64,000 bases of DNA from Prolixibacteraceae bacterium (GCA_025355875.1 JANXYV010000173.1:1-64000); one strand, 5' to 3'. Numbered from the stretch's first letter, positions 25,486 through 34,905 are shown. Notes: generated by a model not told the origin, from the letters alone. Translations and numbers: made by a program.

Positions 25486-27477
25486 ATGTTTAAAAAGTAC
25501 ATCTACATAGCAATTACAGCGCTTCTGATGGCCTTTCAGGCCAATGCCCAATTTGCACCCGGAGGGACCGGCACCCCCCGGATGGGGACGGGCACCAATC
25601 AGGATGACGAAGAGAATGGTCCTGCAAAAAAAAAGAAGGACGAAAAAAAGAACAAACCCAAAATCCCTTCCATCATCAAAACATGGTCGGTTGCTGATGA
25701 AGGCTCTTTCTTAAAACCCAGTTTACTTGATACCACCCTGACATTTTACCAAAACTACATACCGTTTAACAAAAGGAGCATCAGCAGTACATTTACCGGG
25801 AACAACGGCGGAGCGTACATTTCGAACGATTTCTTTGAAAGGGAACCCAATTCCGATTTTTTTTTCATACACTCGTTTGATGCCTACTGGCTGACCCCAT
25901 CCCAGATTCAATACATAAACACCACCACGCCATATTCAACACTCGATTACTCTCAAAGTGAAAACAGAGTCGAGCATAACGAAACACGGTTTAATGTCCT
26001 TTTTTCCCAAAATGTGAATAGAAAGTTGAACTTCCAATTCATTTTTAACTCTACCAAGTCGACCGGACAATATTTGTTTCAGGAAAATAAATTTCACAAC
26101 ATCGCACTGGTTTCATCTTACACAGGCAGCAAATTTGTTTCGCATTCAAACATTATTTTCAATCGGCTGACAGGTCAGGAGAACGGAGGTCTTGATTCAC
26201 TATCTAACGGACAAATGCCTCCCCTGATGGGAACCCTGACTAATAACTTCCCGGTGCATATGGATGATGCAACCAACCAAATCAGGAACAATAACTTTTT
26301 TACGGTCAATGAATACCGGGTTGGAAAAACGATTGAATCTAAACCGGACACTGCAGGAAGAGTAAAGGATATTTTTATACCAAGGGTCGGTTTTATTTAT
26401 CAACTGGAATATTCGTACAACGTGCGCAAATTTAACAAGGCCAATGCCAACACTTTTTTTGAGAACAACTATTCGAATAGCAGCAGTACCCACGACAGTC
26501 TGAGCTATGGCCGTCTGACCAATATTCTTCAAATCAAATTTTATGAAGCTCCTGACCGGAAATTCACTTTTGGAAAACGAGTTTATATTGGCAACGACCA
26601 GCTGGCTTACAATATGTCGACATCGGTGGGCTACTATCCGAAAAACACCTTCAACTCCTTTGCCGGTGGCGCAATTTTCAGGAATGAAGGCAAATTCTGG
26701 CAATGGGAAGCTGATGGGCGAATTTACTTTACCGGTTATCGTGCGGGTCAGACCGAATTAAACGGATTTATCAATAAGCCCTTGAGAATAGGCAGGGACA
26801 CGACCAGCCTTCGCATCGAAGGAAGTCTGAAATCGTTGGTCGCGGAATATTTCGATAACTATTTTTACTCCAATCATTTTCAATGGACAAACAGCTTCAG
26901 TAACATCAATATAATGAACATCCGTTCCAGTATAAATTCCCAGGAACTCAAAACCACTGTCGGAGTCAATTATTCACTGATTGGAAATTACATCTACAAC
27001 AACACAAAGGCATTGCCGCAGCAGGCAGGAACCGAATTGATCGTGCTTTCGGCCTACCTCAATAAAGATTTTAGCCGGAAACACTGGCTGGTTCGCACCC
27101 AGCTTTTAGCCCAGAAAGCAAGTAAAGAAGATTACATCCATTTGCCGATTTTTGCCGGATATGTGAGTATGAATTACCTGCTGCTTATTTCAAAAGTTTT
27201 GCATACCCAGATTGGTATCGACACCCGGTACAATTCAGCATTTTATGCCGATGCTTATGAACCTGCAACCGCAAGGTTTTACCTGCAGGATAAGCGACTC
27301 ATTGGAAATTATCCATACATCGACGTCCACGCAAACCTGAAACTGAAGCGCACCCGTTTCTTTTTCATATTCATGAACACCACCTCGGCATTCCTTGACA
27401 ATTATTACGTGGCACCCGATTATCCCTATTACCTGCATACGTTCCGGTTTGGGCTTTCGTGGTCATTCTACGACTAG
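25486..27477 (+). CDS. Putative outer-membrane porin (Porin_10-like)
   Basis: The frame is open upstream but the best start is ATG 25486, giving a signal peptide MFKKYIYIAITALLMAFQ followed by ANAQ; the extension to 25330 would contain the promoter. The mature part of about 640 residues starts with a basic, low-complexity linker (Gly/Thr, then Lys runs), then a long series of beta strands with many Asn/Phe/Tyr and a C-terminal aromatic (LSWSFYD). It resembles the Bacteroidota putative porin family (Porin_10). Substrate unknown. It converges on the Nudix gene. Confidence 0.75.
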   Translation: MFKKYIYIAITALLMAFQANAQFAPGGTGTPRMGTGTNQDDEENGPAKKKKDEKKNKPKIPSIIKTWSVADEGSFLKPSLLDTTLTFYQNYIPFNKRSISSTFTGNNGGAYISNDFFEREPNSDFFFIHSFDAYWLTPSQIQYINTTTPYSTLDYSQSENRVEHNETRFNVLFSQNVNRKLNFQFIFNSTKSTGQYLFQENKFHNIALVSSYTGSKFVSHSNIIFNRLTGQENGGLDSLSNGQMPPLMGTLTNNFPVHMDDATNQIRNNNFFTVNEYRVGKTIESKPDTAGRVKDIFIPRVGFIYQLEYSYNVRKFNKANANTFFENNYSNSSSTHDSLSYGRLTNILQIKFYEAPDRKFTFGKRVYIGNDQLAYNMSTSVGYYPKNTFNSFAGGAIFRNEGKFWQWEADGRIYFTGYRAGQTELNGFINKPLRIGRDTTSLRIEGSLKSLVAEYFDNYFYSNHFQWTNSFSNINIMNIRSSINSQELKTTVGVNYSLIGNYIYNNTKALPQQAGTELIVLSAYLNKDFSRKHWLVRTQLLAQKASKEDYIHLPIFAGYVSMNYLLLISKVLHTQIGIDTRYNSAFYADAYEPATARFYLQDKRLIGNYPYIDVHANLKLKRTRFFFIFMNTTSAFLDNYYVAPDYPYYLHTFRFGLSWSFYD

Positions 27478-27527
27478 AAACTGAGAGATTGAATTACTAA
27501 ATACTGAAATGGTCGATCATATCGGCG

Positions 27528-28160
27528 TTAAAAGGTTGTTAATCCACCCAGAATTTCAATCAGTTCAGCCAGGATCATGGCTGTTGCTCCCCAGATAATT
27601 CCGTTGTCGGAAGGAAAGTATTTTACAGTTAAAGGTCCGGTAAAGGTTTGAAGTTCAATTTCAGGAAGTGTTGCATTTTGAATCCAGTCATTGAGGGGGA
27701 ATAAAATCAACTCGTCGACTTCATTATAATCGACCGTGAACTCTGGTTTTTGGTCGGCCCATGCCAAAAACGGCTGAATGGAAAATTGGCTGACTTCGAC
27801 ATACAAATCAGATAATTTTCCCAGAATTTCAATGGCCGAAGTATCAATTCCAACTTCTTCATGCGCCTCGCGCAGCGCGGTCATTTCAGCTGAAAGATCT
27901 TCTTTTTCAACTTTGCCTCCCGGAAAACTGATCTGCCCGGGATGGTTTTTCATGGTAGAAGGACGCCTTGTTAAACATACAAATAAGCGATCGCCTTCCG
28001 GAAAAATTAAAACCAACACGCTGCTCATTTTTACTGAAGAAGATTCGTCTTCCACAGTTTTTAAACGTCGCCCTGGCGGGAGCATTTTACTGTGCGCATT
28101 GCTGCCAGGCAGTTCTGACAACAAGGAACTCTTCAGGTAATATTTGAGTGTTTCGTACAT
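27528..28160 (-). CDS. Nudix hydrolase, CoA pyrophosphatase type
   Basis: About 210 residues. The Nudix box GGKVEKEDLSAEMTALREAHEEVGI (GX5EX7REUXEEXGU, about residues 86-108) is intact and is preceded by LTRRPSTMKNHPGQISFPGG, the NuCoA motif of enzymes that split coenzyme A to 3',5'-ADP and phosphopantetheine. Length agrees with E. coli NudL-type (about 190-210). I prefer ATG 28160 (MYETLKYY); an in-frame GTG at 28175 would add five residues. The upstream gap of 150 bp holds a repeat element. Confidence 0.88.
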   Translation of the reverse strand: MYETLKYYLKSSLLSELPGSNAHSKMLPPGRRLKTVEDESSSVKMSSVLVLIFPEGDRLFVCLTRRPSTMKNHPGQISFPGGKVEKEDLSAEMTALREAHEEVGIDTSAIEILGKLSDLYVEVSQFSIQPFLAWADQKPEFTVDYNEVDELILFPLNDWIQNATLPEIELQTFTGPLTVKYFPSDNGIIWGATAMILAELIEILGGLTTF

Positions 28161-28197
28161 TTCGTGTTCAGTCACAGTGTTCAGTAGTCAGAAAACA

Positions 28198-28271
28198 GTC
28201 ATTGGTGGTCATTTACTTCGCGTCAAAATGCAATGAATGACCATAAATGACTTAATGACAACTAATGACAT
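28198..28271. repeat. Dispersed GTCATT-rich intergenic repeat, copy 1
   Basis: The unit at 28198-28225 (GTCATT-GG-TGGTCATT-TA-CTTCGCGTCA) matches the unit at 31640-31667 at 23 of 28 positions. Its right part, 28233-28251 (ATGAATGACCATAAATGAC), is an imperfect inverted copy of the left part, so the element can fold. It lies between the Nudix and permease genes. Confidence 0.6.
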
Positions 28272-28309
28272 TTTTCTAATTCAATCCATCAGTCCTTCAA
28301 TCCATCAAT

Positions 28310-29563
28310 CTATTCGAAGCGGATTGTTTTTTCAGGAGAAACTTTGGTTATAAAATATGAAGGCACAAGCAACATCATGATCGTGATCACAATGGTCCCG
28401 ACATTGAGTAAAACAATATGCCACACATCCAGCTTAATCGGCACGAAATCCAAAAAATAGGAAGACGGATCCAGCTTCATGATATGCGAATATTGCTGAA
28501 GCAGACAAATTCCAATTCCCAGGATGTTTCCCCACACCAAAGCTTTCAGGATAAGCAGAACCGAAAAATACAGAAATATATTACGGATACTCCAGTTACG
28601 GGCTCCCATCGCTTTCAGGATTCCGATCATTTGTGTGCGTTCAAGTATAATAACCAGCAGGCTCGAAACCATATTGAACCCGGCAACCATCACCATCAGG
28701 ATGAGGATGACCCATACATTCATGTCAAGAAGGCTTAACCAATCGAAGATATGCCTGTATTTTTGCTTGATGCTGACGACCTGCAATACCGGGCTATCCG
28801 CATTCGTATTTCGAAGCAGTAAGTCGCGAACCGCCTTTTCCTCTTTGGGAAGTTCATTAAAATCGTTGACAAGGATTTCAAAACCACTCACCTCATCGTT
28901 TCTCCAGTTGTTCAGTTTCCGGATGTGGTTGATGTCGACCAGCACAAACATGCGATCGAATTCCTCGAGACTGGTTTTGTAAATTCCGGCCAGCTGAAAC
29001 TTGCGTTGACGCGGAATGGCCTCCGATTCGTGAATAAAAAACATGGTCAAATCGTCGCCCAACTTGAGTTTTAACAAGTCGGCCATTTGTTTTGAAACCC
29101 ACACCTGGTTGCTACGAATGGTATCCTGAACCAAAAAAGGCTCTCCGGATACCTTGTTCTCCTGAAAAAACGACCAGTCAAAGTCGGGCCCGATCCCTTT
29201 CAGCACCACTCCCTGAATTTCGTCGTTGGTGCGGATAATTCCCGGTTTGGTAGCAAAAATTTGTATATGCCGGATTCCCGGAATCGCTTTCAATTCCTGA
29301 ATAAAAGGCTGGTTTTGACTGATCGGACTGGTTTCGTAGGATTGGTTGGAATCGAGATTATCAATCTGCAAATGAGAACCAAACCCAATGACTTTACGGG
29401 CAACTTCGGATTTGTACCCGGTAACAATGGCAACCGACAAAATCAGCACCACCAAACCCAGAACAATGCCGAAAAGGGCAATATTCACGATCCGGTGCGA
29501 AAGACTGTTCCGGTTTTCCCTGGCAGAAAAAATCCGTCGGGCGATATAAAGGTTTATGTTCAA
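28310..29563 (-). CDS. ABC transporter permease, LolC/LolE-like
   Basis: The 417-residue protein has an N-terminal TM helix (IALFGIVLGLVVLILSVAIV), a large periplasmic domain (about residues 60-270) and three C-terminal TM helices (VWVILILMVMVAGFNMVSSL, FLYFSVLLILKALVWGNILG, VLLNVGTIVITIMMLLVP), the MacB/FtsX topology. LolC/E proteins extract lipoproteins from the inner membrane toward LolA. The N-terminal IARRIFSARENRNSLSHRI matches LolE-type proteins of Bacteroidota. No ATP-binding subunit is encoded next to it. Start is TTG 29563; no ATG is close. Confidence 0.82.
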   Translation of the reverse strand: MNINLYIARRIFSARENRNSLSHRIVNIALFGIVLGLVVLILSVAIVTGYKSEVARKVIGFGSHLQIDNLDSNQSYETSPISQNQPFIQELKAIPGIRHIQIFATKPGIIRTNDEIQGVVLKGIGPDFDWSFFQENKVSGEPFLVQDTIRSNQVWVSKQMADLLKLKLGDDLTMFFIHESEAIPRQRKFQLAGIYKTSLEEFDRMFVLVDINHIRKLNNWRNDEVSGFEILVNDFNELPKEEKAVRDLLLRNTNADSPVLQVVSIKQKYRHIFDWLSLLDMNVWVILILMVMVAGFNMVSSLLVIILERTQMIGILKAMGARNWSIRNIFLYFSVLLILKALVWGNILGIGICLLQQYSHIMKLDPSSYFLDFVPIKLDVWHIVLLNVGTIVITIMMLLVPSYFITKVSPEKTIRFE

Positions 29564-29591
29564 AATACTAATATATCAGTTTAAATACTGA

Positions 29592-29636
29592 AAAAAGGAA
29601 AAAGGAAATCCGGAAAGTCTTTCCTTTTTCCTTTTT
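29592..29636 (-). terminator. Terminator after the flippase-like gene
   Basis: Perfect 17-bp inverted repeat AAAAAGGAAAAAGGAAA (29592-29608) and TTTCCTTTTTCCTTTTT (29620-29636), loop of 11 nt. On the minus strand the stem ends in T5. It follows the stop codon of the next gene to the right (29646) by 9 bp. Confidence 0.85.
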
Positions 29637-29645
29637 CCTATTTTA

Positions 29646-30638
29646 TTATTTCTGTTCTGTCCGTTCATTCACAAAAGGCAATACAAGCATCGAAATCAAA
29701 CCTCCAACAATAAGTAAGATTGTCGAGCTTCCGTGCGCAACCAGGGCGAAAACGGTTGCATCGTCGTTGGCCACTCCGTAGAGTGCAAGGCCCTGAATGA
29801 CCATAAAATGCCAGGCTCCAATTCCTCCCTGAACCGGGGCGACCATTCCAAAACTTCCCAGTACGAAAATCGTCAAACCTGCCAAAGCCGTCAGATGGGA
29901 TGTGAACCCAAAAGCAAAGAAGACGCAAAACAGCGTGGCATAATATAAAAACCAAATAGCCAGGGTGTGAAAAATAAACGCACCGACCCTTTTCATCTTT
30001 CCAATGCTCCTCAGACCTTCGACAAACTGAAGCGCATATCCCATCACTTTTTTCATGAGGACACTCTGCCTGATTTTATGACGGGCCAGCCAAAGAACCA
30101 GAAGAAAAAGCACTCCCGCTCCTATCAAAATTGGAGAATAGATTACCTTATCCAGCTTTTCTTTTACCTCAGGATTATTATCCAGAAATTTCAAGAGCTG
30201 CCCAAACTGCGTGAAAACGGTCAGCAGAAGCAAAAGCAATAACATAAGCACATCAATCAACCGCTCCACTACCACAGTTCCGATCAGTTTCGAAAAGGGA
30301 ATTCTTTCGTAGCGCGAAAGGACGCCGCATTTTGAGATTTCACCCATCCGCGGCAAGGCAAGGTTCATCAGGTAACCCACCATCACCGCAAGAAAAGTGT
30401 TCAGAATACGGGGTTTATAGCCGAGAGGTTCTATCATCATATTCCAGCGTACGGTCCGACTCAGGTGGCTGAGCAAACTAAGAAAAATCGAAAAACCTAT
30501 CCAGTAATAATTGACGTCGTTCTCCAGAATACTTTTAATACGTTTAAAATCCTGGTCTTTGTAGACCATCCAAAATATGAGGATTCCAAGTAAAAAGAAG
30601 GAGATGAATTTGAGGGCTTTTATGATATTTTGTTTCAA
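29646..30638 (-). CDS. Flippase-like / LPG synthase transmembrane-domain protein
   Basis: The 330-residue integral membrane protein has about eight hydrophobic helices (FISFFLLGILIFWMVY, YYWIGFSIFLSLLSHLS, FLAVMVGYLMNLALPRMGE, LMLLLLLLLTVF and others). The NLALPRMGEISKCGVLSRYE block and the APVQGGIGAWHFM block near the C-terminus are signatures of the AglD/LPG-synthase TM family (UPF0104), found as MprF N-domain and as lipid-linked sugar flippases. The lysyl-transferase domain of MprF is absent. Exact substrate unknown. Start is TTG 30638; a bidirectional gap with rsmA holds its promoter on the other strand. Confidence 0.78.
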   Translation of the reverse strand: MKQNIIKALKFISFFLLGILIFWMVYKDQDFKRIKSILENDVNYYWIGFSIFLSLLSHLSRTVRWNMMIEPLGYKPRILNTFLAVMVGYLMNLALPRMGEISKCGVLSRYERIPFSKLIGTVVVERLIDVLMLLLLLLLTVFTQFGQLLKFLDNNPEVKEKLDKVIYSPILIGAGVLFLLVLWLARHKIRQSVLMKKVMGYALQFVEGLRSIGKMKRVGAFIFHTLAIWFLYYATLFCVFFAFGFTSHLTALAGLTIFVLGSFGMVAPVQGGIGAWHFMVIQGLALYGVANDDATVFALVAHGSSTILLIVGGLISMLVLPFVNERTEQK

Positions 30639-30667
30639 GTTCTTTTATTTTAATGGATAAGAATGCC

Positions 30668-30700
30668 TTTGCATTTCCGGATGAATTTAACGTACTTTTG
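30668..30700 (+). promoter_or_regulatory. Promoter of rsmA
   Basis: TTTG (30668-30671) and TACTTTTG (30693-30700) are spaced by 21 bp, a full match to TTTG-N19-21-TAnnTTTG. The leader would be about 125 nt, and the region contains no convincing gene. Confidence 0.7.
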
Positions 30701-30830
30701 CTGCGGAAAGCAGAAAGCCTTTATTATGGAACCCACTGTATCCGGGTAGCTGGGCAAAAATACCAATTTGTTTTAATTCAGGCTGCCTTTCATCAACATT
30801 TTAAGAATCCGGAAAATACCTTCACGAAAC

Positions 30831-31628
30831 ATGATGATTGTACGAGCAAAGAAAAATCTGGGGCAACATTTTCTGAAAGATAATGAAATTGCCCTCCAAA
30901 TAGTGGAAAGCCTTCAGAATAAAAACCGGAACAAAGTTCTGGAAATTGGCCCCGGAATGGGAGTTCTCACGCAGTTCCTGCTTCAAAACGAATCTTTTGA
31001 AACCTCAGTGGTCGAGATCGATCGCGAATCGGTGGAATACCTGAACCAGCATTTCCCGGAACTGAAAGACCGCATTATTTCGGACGACTTCCTGCGCCTG
31101 AACCTAAACAAGTATTTCGATGAACCCTTTGTTATCATTGGAAATTTTCCGTACAACATTTCGTCGCAAATCTTTTTTAAGGTTCTGGAATACAAAGATC
31201 AAATTCCGGAAGTAGTCGGAATGCTCCAGAAAGAAGTAGCAGAAAGGTTGGCAGCCGGACCAGGTTCAAAAGCTTACGGTATCCTGAGCGTTTTCCTCCA
31301 GGCGTATTATGATATTGAATACCTTTTTTCCGTTGATGAAGATCAGTTTACACCGCCACCCAAGGTAAAAGGAGGTGTCATTCGTGTCACCCGCAATAAA
31401 ACCGAACACCTTAACTGCGACGAAAAGCTCTTTAAAAGCGTGGTGAAAATGGCCTTTAACCAGCGGCGTAAAACGATGCGAAACTCCCTGAAAACCATGA
31501 TTCAAAACGATGAGTTGAAAGCCAATCCCATTTTTGACAAACGTCCGGAACAAATGAGTGTGGCCGAATTCGAGATGATTGTGCGAATGATTGGGGAGCA
31601 GGAAGCTGGCGGTTATCAGGCGCAATAG
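30831..31628 (+). CDS. rsmA: 16S rRNA dimethyladenosine transferase
   Basis: Dimethylates two adjacent adenines in helix 45 of 16S rRNA (KsgA) during 30S assembly. The 265-residue protein has KKNLGQHFLKD at the N-terminus, motif I LEIGPGMGVLTQFLL, and the RsmA catalytic NFPYNISSQI (N-x-P-Y variant). The C-terminal domain has PPPKVKGGVIRVTR and FNQRRKTMRNSLKT. Normal length. ATG 30831 and 30834 are adjacent. Transcription from the promoter at 30668 runs away from the flippase-like gene. Confidence 0.97.
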   Translation: MMIVRAKKNLGQHFLKDNEIALQIVESLQNKNRNKVLEIGPGMGVLTQFLLQNESFETSVVEIDRESVEYLNQHFPELKDRIISDDFLRLNLNKYFDEPFVIIGNFPYNISSQIFFKVLEYKDQIPEVVGMLQKEVAERLAAGPGSKAYGILSVFLQAYYDIEYLFSVDEDQFTPPPKVKGGVIRVTRNKTEHLNCDEKLFKSVVKMAFNQRRKTMRNSLKTMIQNDELKANPIFDKRPEQMSVAEFEMIVRMIGEQEAGGYQAQ

Positions 31629-31639
31629 GATTATCCGAA

Positions 31640-31723
31640 GTCATTCCTGGTCATTCGCTTCACGTCATTGATTGTCAGGTTTTTTCCATTTCGAAGGAAT
31701 GATTACTAATGACCATGAATGAC
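31640..31723. repeat. Dispersed GTCATT-rich intergenic repeat, copy 2
   Basis: The left unit 31640-31667 matches copy 1 at 28198-28225 (23 of 28). The right part, 31698-31723 (AATGATTACTAATGACCATGAATGAC), is inverted relative to it. It fills the gap between rsmA and the convergent MacB-type permease and may serve as a shared 3' end for both. Confidence 0.6.
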
Positions 31724-31754
31724 TACAGCAAAAAGTCTGGAACCCGGAACGCAT

Positions 31755-33008
31755 CTATACACTGTTCATAGCCTCCACCGGATCGAGCCGCGAAGCCGAC
31801 CACGCAGGAATAAAACCAGCCAATACACCAATTACTCCCGAAATGGTCAGTCCCAGAATAATGTTTGAAAGAGTGAGCGAGATGCTCATGCTCGAAATGT
31901 AGTTAAATATGAGTGTTCCGATAAAAATCAGGATCAGTCCAATAATGCCGCCAATCATCGAAAGCACGATGGCTTCGAAAATAAACTGAAGCAAAATGAA
32001 GTATTTTTTCGCGCCGATGGCTTTTTGAATCCCGATGATTTTGGTCCGTTCCTTCACCGAAACAAACATGATATTGGCAATCCCGAACCCGCCAACCAGA
32101 ATACTGAACCCTCCGATGATCCATCCAGCCATATTGAAAACCTTAAAAAAGGAATCGAAGCGGGTTGAAATCAGGCTGACTTCGTTAATCGCAAAGTTGT
32201 TTTCTTCCATAGGTTTTAACCGGTGAATCGAACGCATAATCCCTTGAAGTTCAGCAACAAATTCATCGTGGTCGGCATTCGGCTTTGCTTTCACATTAAT
32301 AGCCTGCCCCTGGTCGCGATCGCGCACGTCTATCATAGTCATGGCATAAACTGCCGGAATATGAACCCGTTTGTCCATACTGGTATCAAACATATCAGTT
32401 CCCTTTTTTGTATAAACGCCAATAATCTGAAACCGGTGTCCTTGAATTTTGATCATTTTTCCAATCGGGTCTATCCGATCAAAAAGTTTCGTGGCAAGCT
32501 CGTTCCCAATTATGGCAAGGCTGGCTCCAGAATTAAACTCTGATTCCGTAAAGTATCTACCACGCTCTATTTCAAGATTATAAGTATTAATTATTCCTTG
32601 AGTAGAAGCAATTATTTGTGTGTTTTCGGCTTTACTATTTTCGAATTGGACAGTGCGATTAAAATTAAAGAAGAAAACGGATTCTTCAATATTTGTTGAA
32701 CGGCGCATCAATTCATCGGCTTCTTCCATGGTGGGAACCGGGCGGTTGAGGTATTTCCACCAGGGATATTCCGATTCGCCTTCGGGCGGCGCCCATGGCC
32801 ATTTTTGGATATAAACCATGTTGCTTCCCAGCGAGTTCAGGCTGTTGCGGATATAATTCTCCAGTGAATCAATGACTGTAAAAACGGATATGATAGCAAA
32901 AATTCCAATGGTGATTCCCAGCAACGAAAGAAAGGTCCGCAGTTTGTTTCCCTGAAGGGAGTTCGATGCGAACGAGAAACTTTCCAATATTAATCGGGTT
33001 AATAGCAT
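31755..33008 (-). CDS. ABC transporter permease, MacB-type
   Basis: The 417-residue permease has an N-terminal TM helix (FLSLLGITIGIFAIISVFTV), a periplasmic MacB_PCD domain (about 40-270) and three C-terminal TMs (WIIGGFSILVGGFGIANIMF, LSMIGGIIGLILIFIGTLIF, LGLTISGVIGVLAGFIP). It ends with PAWSASRLDPVEAM, the usual FtsX-family tail. I chose ATG 33008 (MLLTRLILE), dropping ten residues of an open extension. No ABC ATPase is adjacent. Substrate could be a peptide, lipid or drug; unknown. Confidence 0.85.
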   Translation of the reverse strand: MLLTRLILESFSFASNSLQGNKLRTFLSLLGITIGIFAIISVFTVIDSLENYIRNSLNSLGSNMVYIQKWPWAPPEGESEYPWWKYLNRPVPTMEEADELMRRSTNIEESVFFFNFNRTVQFENSKAENTQIIASTQGIINTYNLEIERGRYFTESEFNSGASLAIIGNELATKLFDRIDPIGKMIKIQGHRFQIIGVYTKKGTDMFDTSMDKRVHIPAVYAMTMIDVRDRDQGQAINVKAKPNADHDEFVAELQGIMRSIHRLKPMEENNFAINEVSLISTRFDSFFKVFNMAGWIIGGFSILVGGFGIANIMFVSVKERTKIIGIQKAIGAKKYFILLQFIFEAIVLSMIGGIIGLILIFIGTLIFNYISSMSISLTLSNIILGLTISGVIGVLAGFIPAWSASRLDPVEAMNSV

Positions 33009-33176
33009 GTATTTCGTTTTGAAAAGTAAAGATAACAATCCTGAACCTGAAAATTAGTTCCGAATTTCTGAAATGATTACAGATTTCAACAGAAAATGAA
33101 AAAAATATTCAAAATCGGTATGTTACAATTCCCTTAATAAACCGGATTTACTGGAGAAAAAATCAAGGTGTTTTAT

Positions 33177-33184
33177 TATCTTTG
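33177..33184 (+). promoter_or_regulatory. Probable -7 box of purH
   Basis: TATCTTTG matches TAnnTTTG exactly, 25 bp before the purH ATG. No clear -33 box was found at the ideal distance. Confidence 0.5.
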
Positions 33185-33209
33185 AGCCCAAATTACAAAC
33201 GGATTATAG

Positions 33210-34799
33210 ATGAAGGACTTAAAAAAGATTAAATCGGCCTTAATTTCAGTCTATCACAAAGATAAGCTGGAAGAAATCGTCAGAAAACTAAACGAACATC
33301 ATGTTACACTATATTCAACCGGAGGAACTCAAAGCTTCATCGAAGAATTGGGCATCGCGGTTACCCCGGTCGAGGAACTGACCAGCTACCCTTCGATTCT
33401 CGGAGGACGCGTCAAAACCCTGCACCCAAAAGTTTTCGGAGGAATCCTGAACCGCAGGGACAATTCGGGCGACCAGCAACAAATAACCCAATACGAAATT
33501 CCTGAAATTGACCTGGTGATCGTTGATTTGTATCCGTTCGAAGAAACCGTTGCTTCCGGCGCTTCGGAAGAAGACATCATCGAGAAAATTGATATCGGCG
33601 GAATTTCGCTGATCCGTGCTGCAGCGAAGAACTTTAACGATGTAGTTATTGTTTCGTCGCGTAACCAGTATCAGAAACTGCATGATCTGCTCGTTGAAAA
33701 TGAAGGTTCGACAAGCCTCGACGACCGCAAAGAGTTTGCACGGCTGGCATTTGCCACTTCATCTCATTACGACAGCGCCATTTTCAATTATTTCAACGGA
33801 GAAAAATCGGAAGAAGCCCGAATCAGTGTCAACAACGGACAGGTTTTGCGATACGGAGAAAACCCGCACCAATCGGCCAGTTTCTTCAAATTCGACAACA
33901 GCAATTCAGAAATCACCCTCTCAAATGCAAAGGTTTTACAAGGCAAGGCGCTTTCGTATAACAACATGCTCGATGCCGATGCAGCCTGGAAATCGGCCAG
34001 CGATGCATTCCATTCGGTTATACACATCCAACATAAAGTGGCAGTTTCGGTAGTCAAACACCTCAATCCATGCGGATTGGCTGTGACCGACAACATCATG
34101 AAATCGCTCGAACTGGCCTGGGCCGGGGATCCGGTGAGTGCCTATGGCGGAATTATCTGTTTTACCGGAGAAGTTGACCAGGCCATTGCCGAATGGTTCG
34201 ACAAACGATTTGTTGAAATCATTATTGCTACCTGTTATACTTCTGAAGCGCTGGAGGTTCTGGGCAAAAAGAAAAACCTTCGGGTTTTGGAAACACCGGT
34301 TAAACCTGAGATCACCCGAGAAAAGCTATACCGTTCAATCAGTGGCGGTTTGCTCATTCAGGATGAAGATGAAGGTTTGGAAACCGAATTCAAGAATGTG
34401 ACAAAAATACAGTTCGACAGCAATAAAATGAATTTGTCGAAGTTTGGTATTACTGCATGCAAGCATTTGAAAAGTAATGCCATTGCGTTGGTAACCCAAA
34501 ATCAGGACGGTTCGTTCTGGCTGACCGGTGCCGGAATGGGGCAACCCAACCGTCTCGACAGTTTACGCCAGTTGACTATCCCGCGATTTAACCTGAAAGA
34601 AGGAATCCATATCGAAGATTCTGTCCTTATTTCAGACGCTTTCTTCCCATTCCGCGACAGTGTTGAAGCTGCCAACGAATTTGGCATCAAATACATTGTT
34701 GAACCCGGAGGCAGTATCCGCGATGAAGAAGTGATCGCTGCCTGCGACGAATTCGGGATCGCCATGATATTTACCGGAGTACGTCATTTCAAGCATTAA
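33210..34799 (+). CDS. purH: Bifunctional AICAR formyltransferase / IMP cyclohydrolase
   Basis: Catalyses the last two steps of IMP synthesis. Residues of the N-terminal MGS-like domain include LYSTGGTQSFIEELG and the GGRVKTLHPKVFGGIL motif; the formyltransferase domain contains SVVKHLNPCGLAV, where Lys-His is the catalytic pair, and the GGLLIQDEDEG and GAGMGQPNRLDS blocks. The C-terminus ends in IAMIFTGVRHFKH. The length of 529 is normal. It lies 106 bp upstream of mreB, the same order seen in many Bacteroidota; a hairpin separates them. Confidence 0.97.
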   Translation: MKDLKKIKSALISVYHKDKLEEIVRKLNEHHVTLYSTGGTQSFIEELGIAVTPVEELTSYPSILGGRVKTLHPKVFGGILNRRDNSGDQQQITQYEIPEIDLVIVDLYPFEETVASGASEEDIIEKIDIGGISLIRAAAKNFNDVVIVSSRNQYQKLHDLLVENEGSTSLDDRKEFARLAFATSSHYDSAIFNYFNGEKSEEARISVNNGQVLRYGENPHQSASFFKFDNSNSEITLSNAKVLQGKALSYNNMLDADAAWKSASDAFHSVIHIQHKVAVSVVKHLNPCGLAVTDNIMKSLELAWAGDPVSAYGGIICFTGEVDQAIAEWFDKRFVEIIIATCYTSEALEVLGKKKNLRVLETPVKPEITREKLYRSISGGLLIQDEDEGLETEFKNVTKIQFDSNKMNLSKFGITACKHLKSNAIALVTQNQDGSFWLTGAGMGQPNRLDSLRQLTIPRFNLKEGIHIEDSVLISDAFFPFRDSVEAANEFGIKYIVEPGGSIRDEEVIAACDEFGIAMIFTGVRHFKH

Positions 34800-34816
34800 G
34801 ATCAGGAAAGAGTCAG

Positions 34817-34859
34817 TAGTCATTAGGAATAAATCTAATGACCTTTTTCCTAATGACTA
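34817..34859. terminator. Hairpin between purH and mreB
   Basis: Inverted repeat with 13-bp perfect arms, 34817-34829 (TAGTCATTAGGAA) and 34847-34859 (TTCCTAATGACTA), loop of 17 nt. It lies 17 bp after the purH stop. The T tract is in the loop rather than after the stem, so it is either a weak terminator or an mRNA-stabilising end. It shares the GTCATT core with the repeats at 28198 and 31640. Confidence 0.55.
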
Positions 34860-34905
34860 AAGATTGACATTTTATAGTTTTACACTAAGAAAAAAAGATA
34901 TACCA

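Noticed and set aside
30653-30883. 76-codon frame before rsmA
   Set aside because: It spans the rsmA promoter and overlaps the rsmA start; the protein has no known pattern.
34864-34905. Fourteen-residue extension of MreB
   Set aside because: MreB proteins begin at MGLFSFL; the extension is not family-like.
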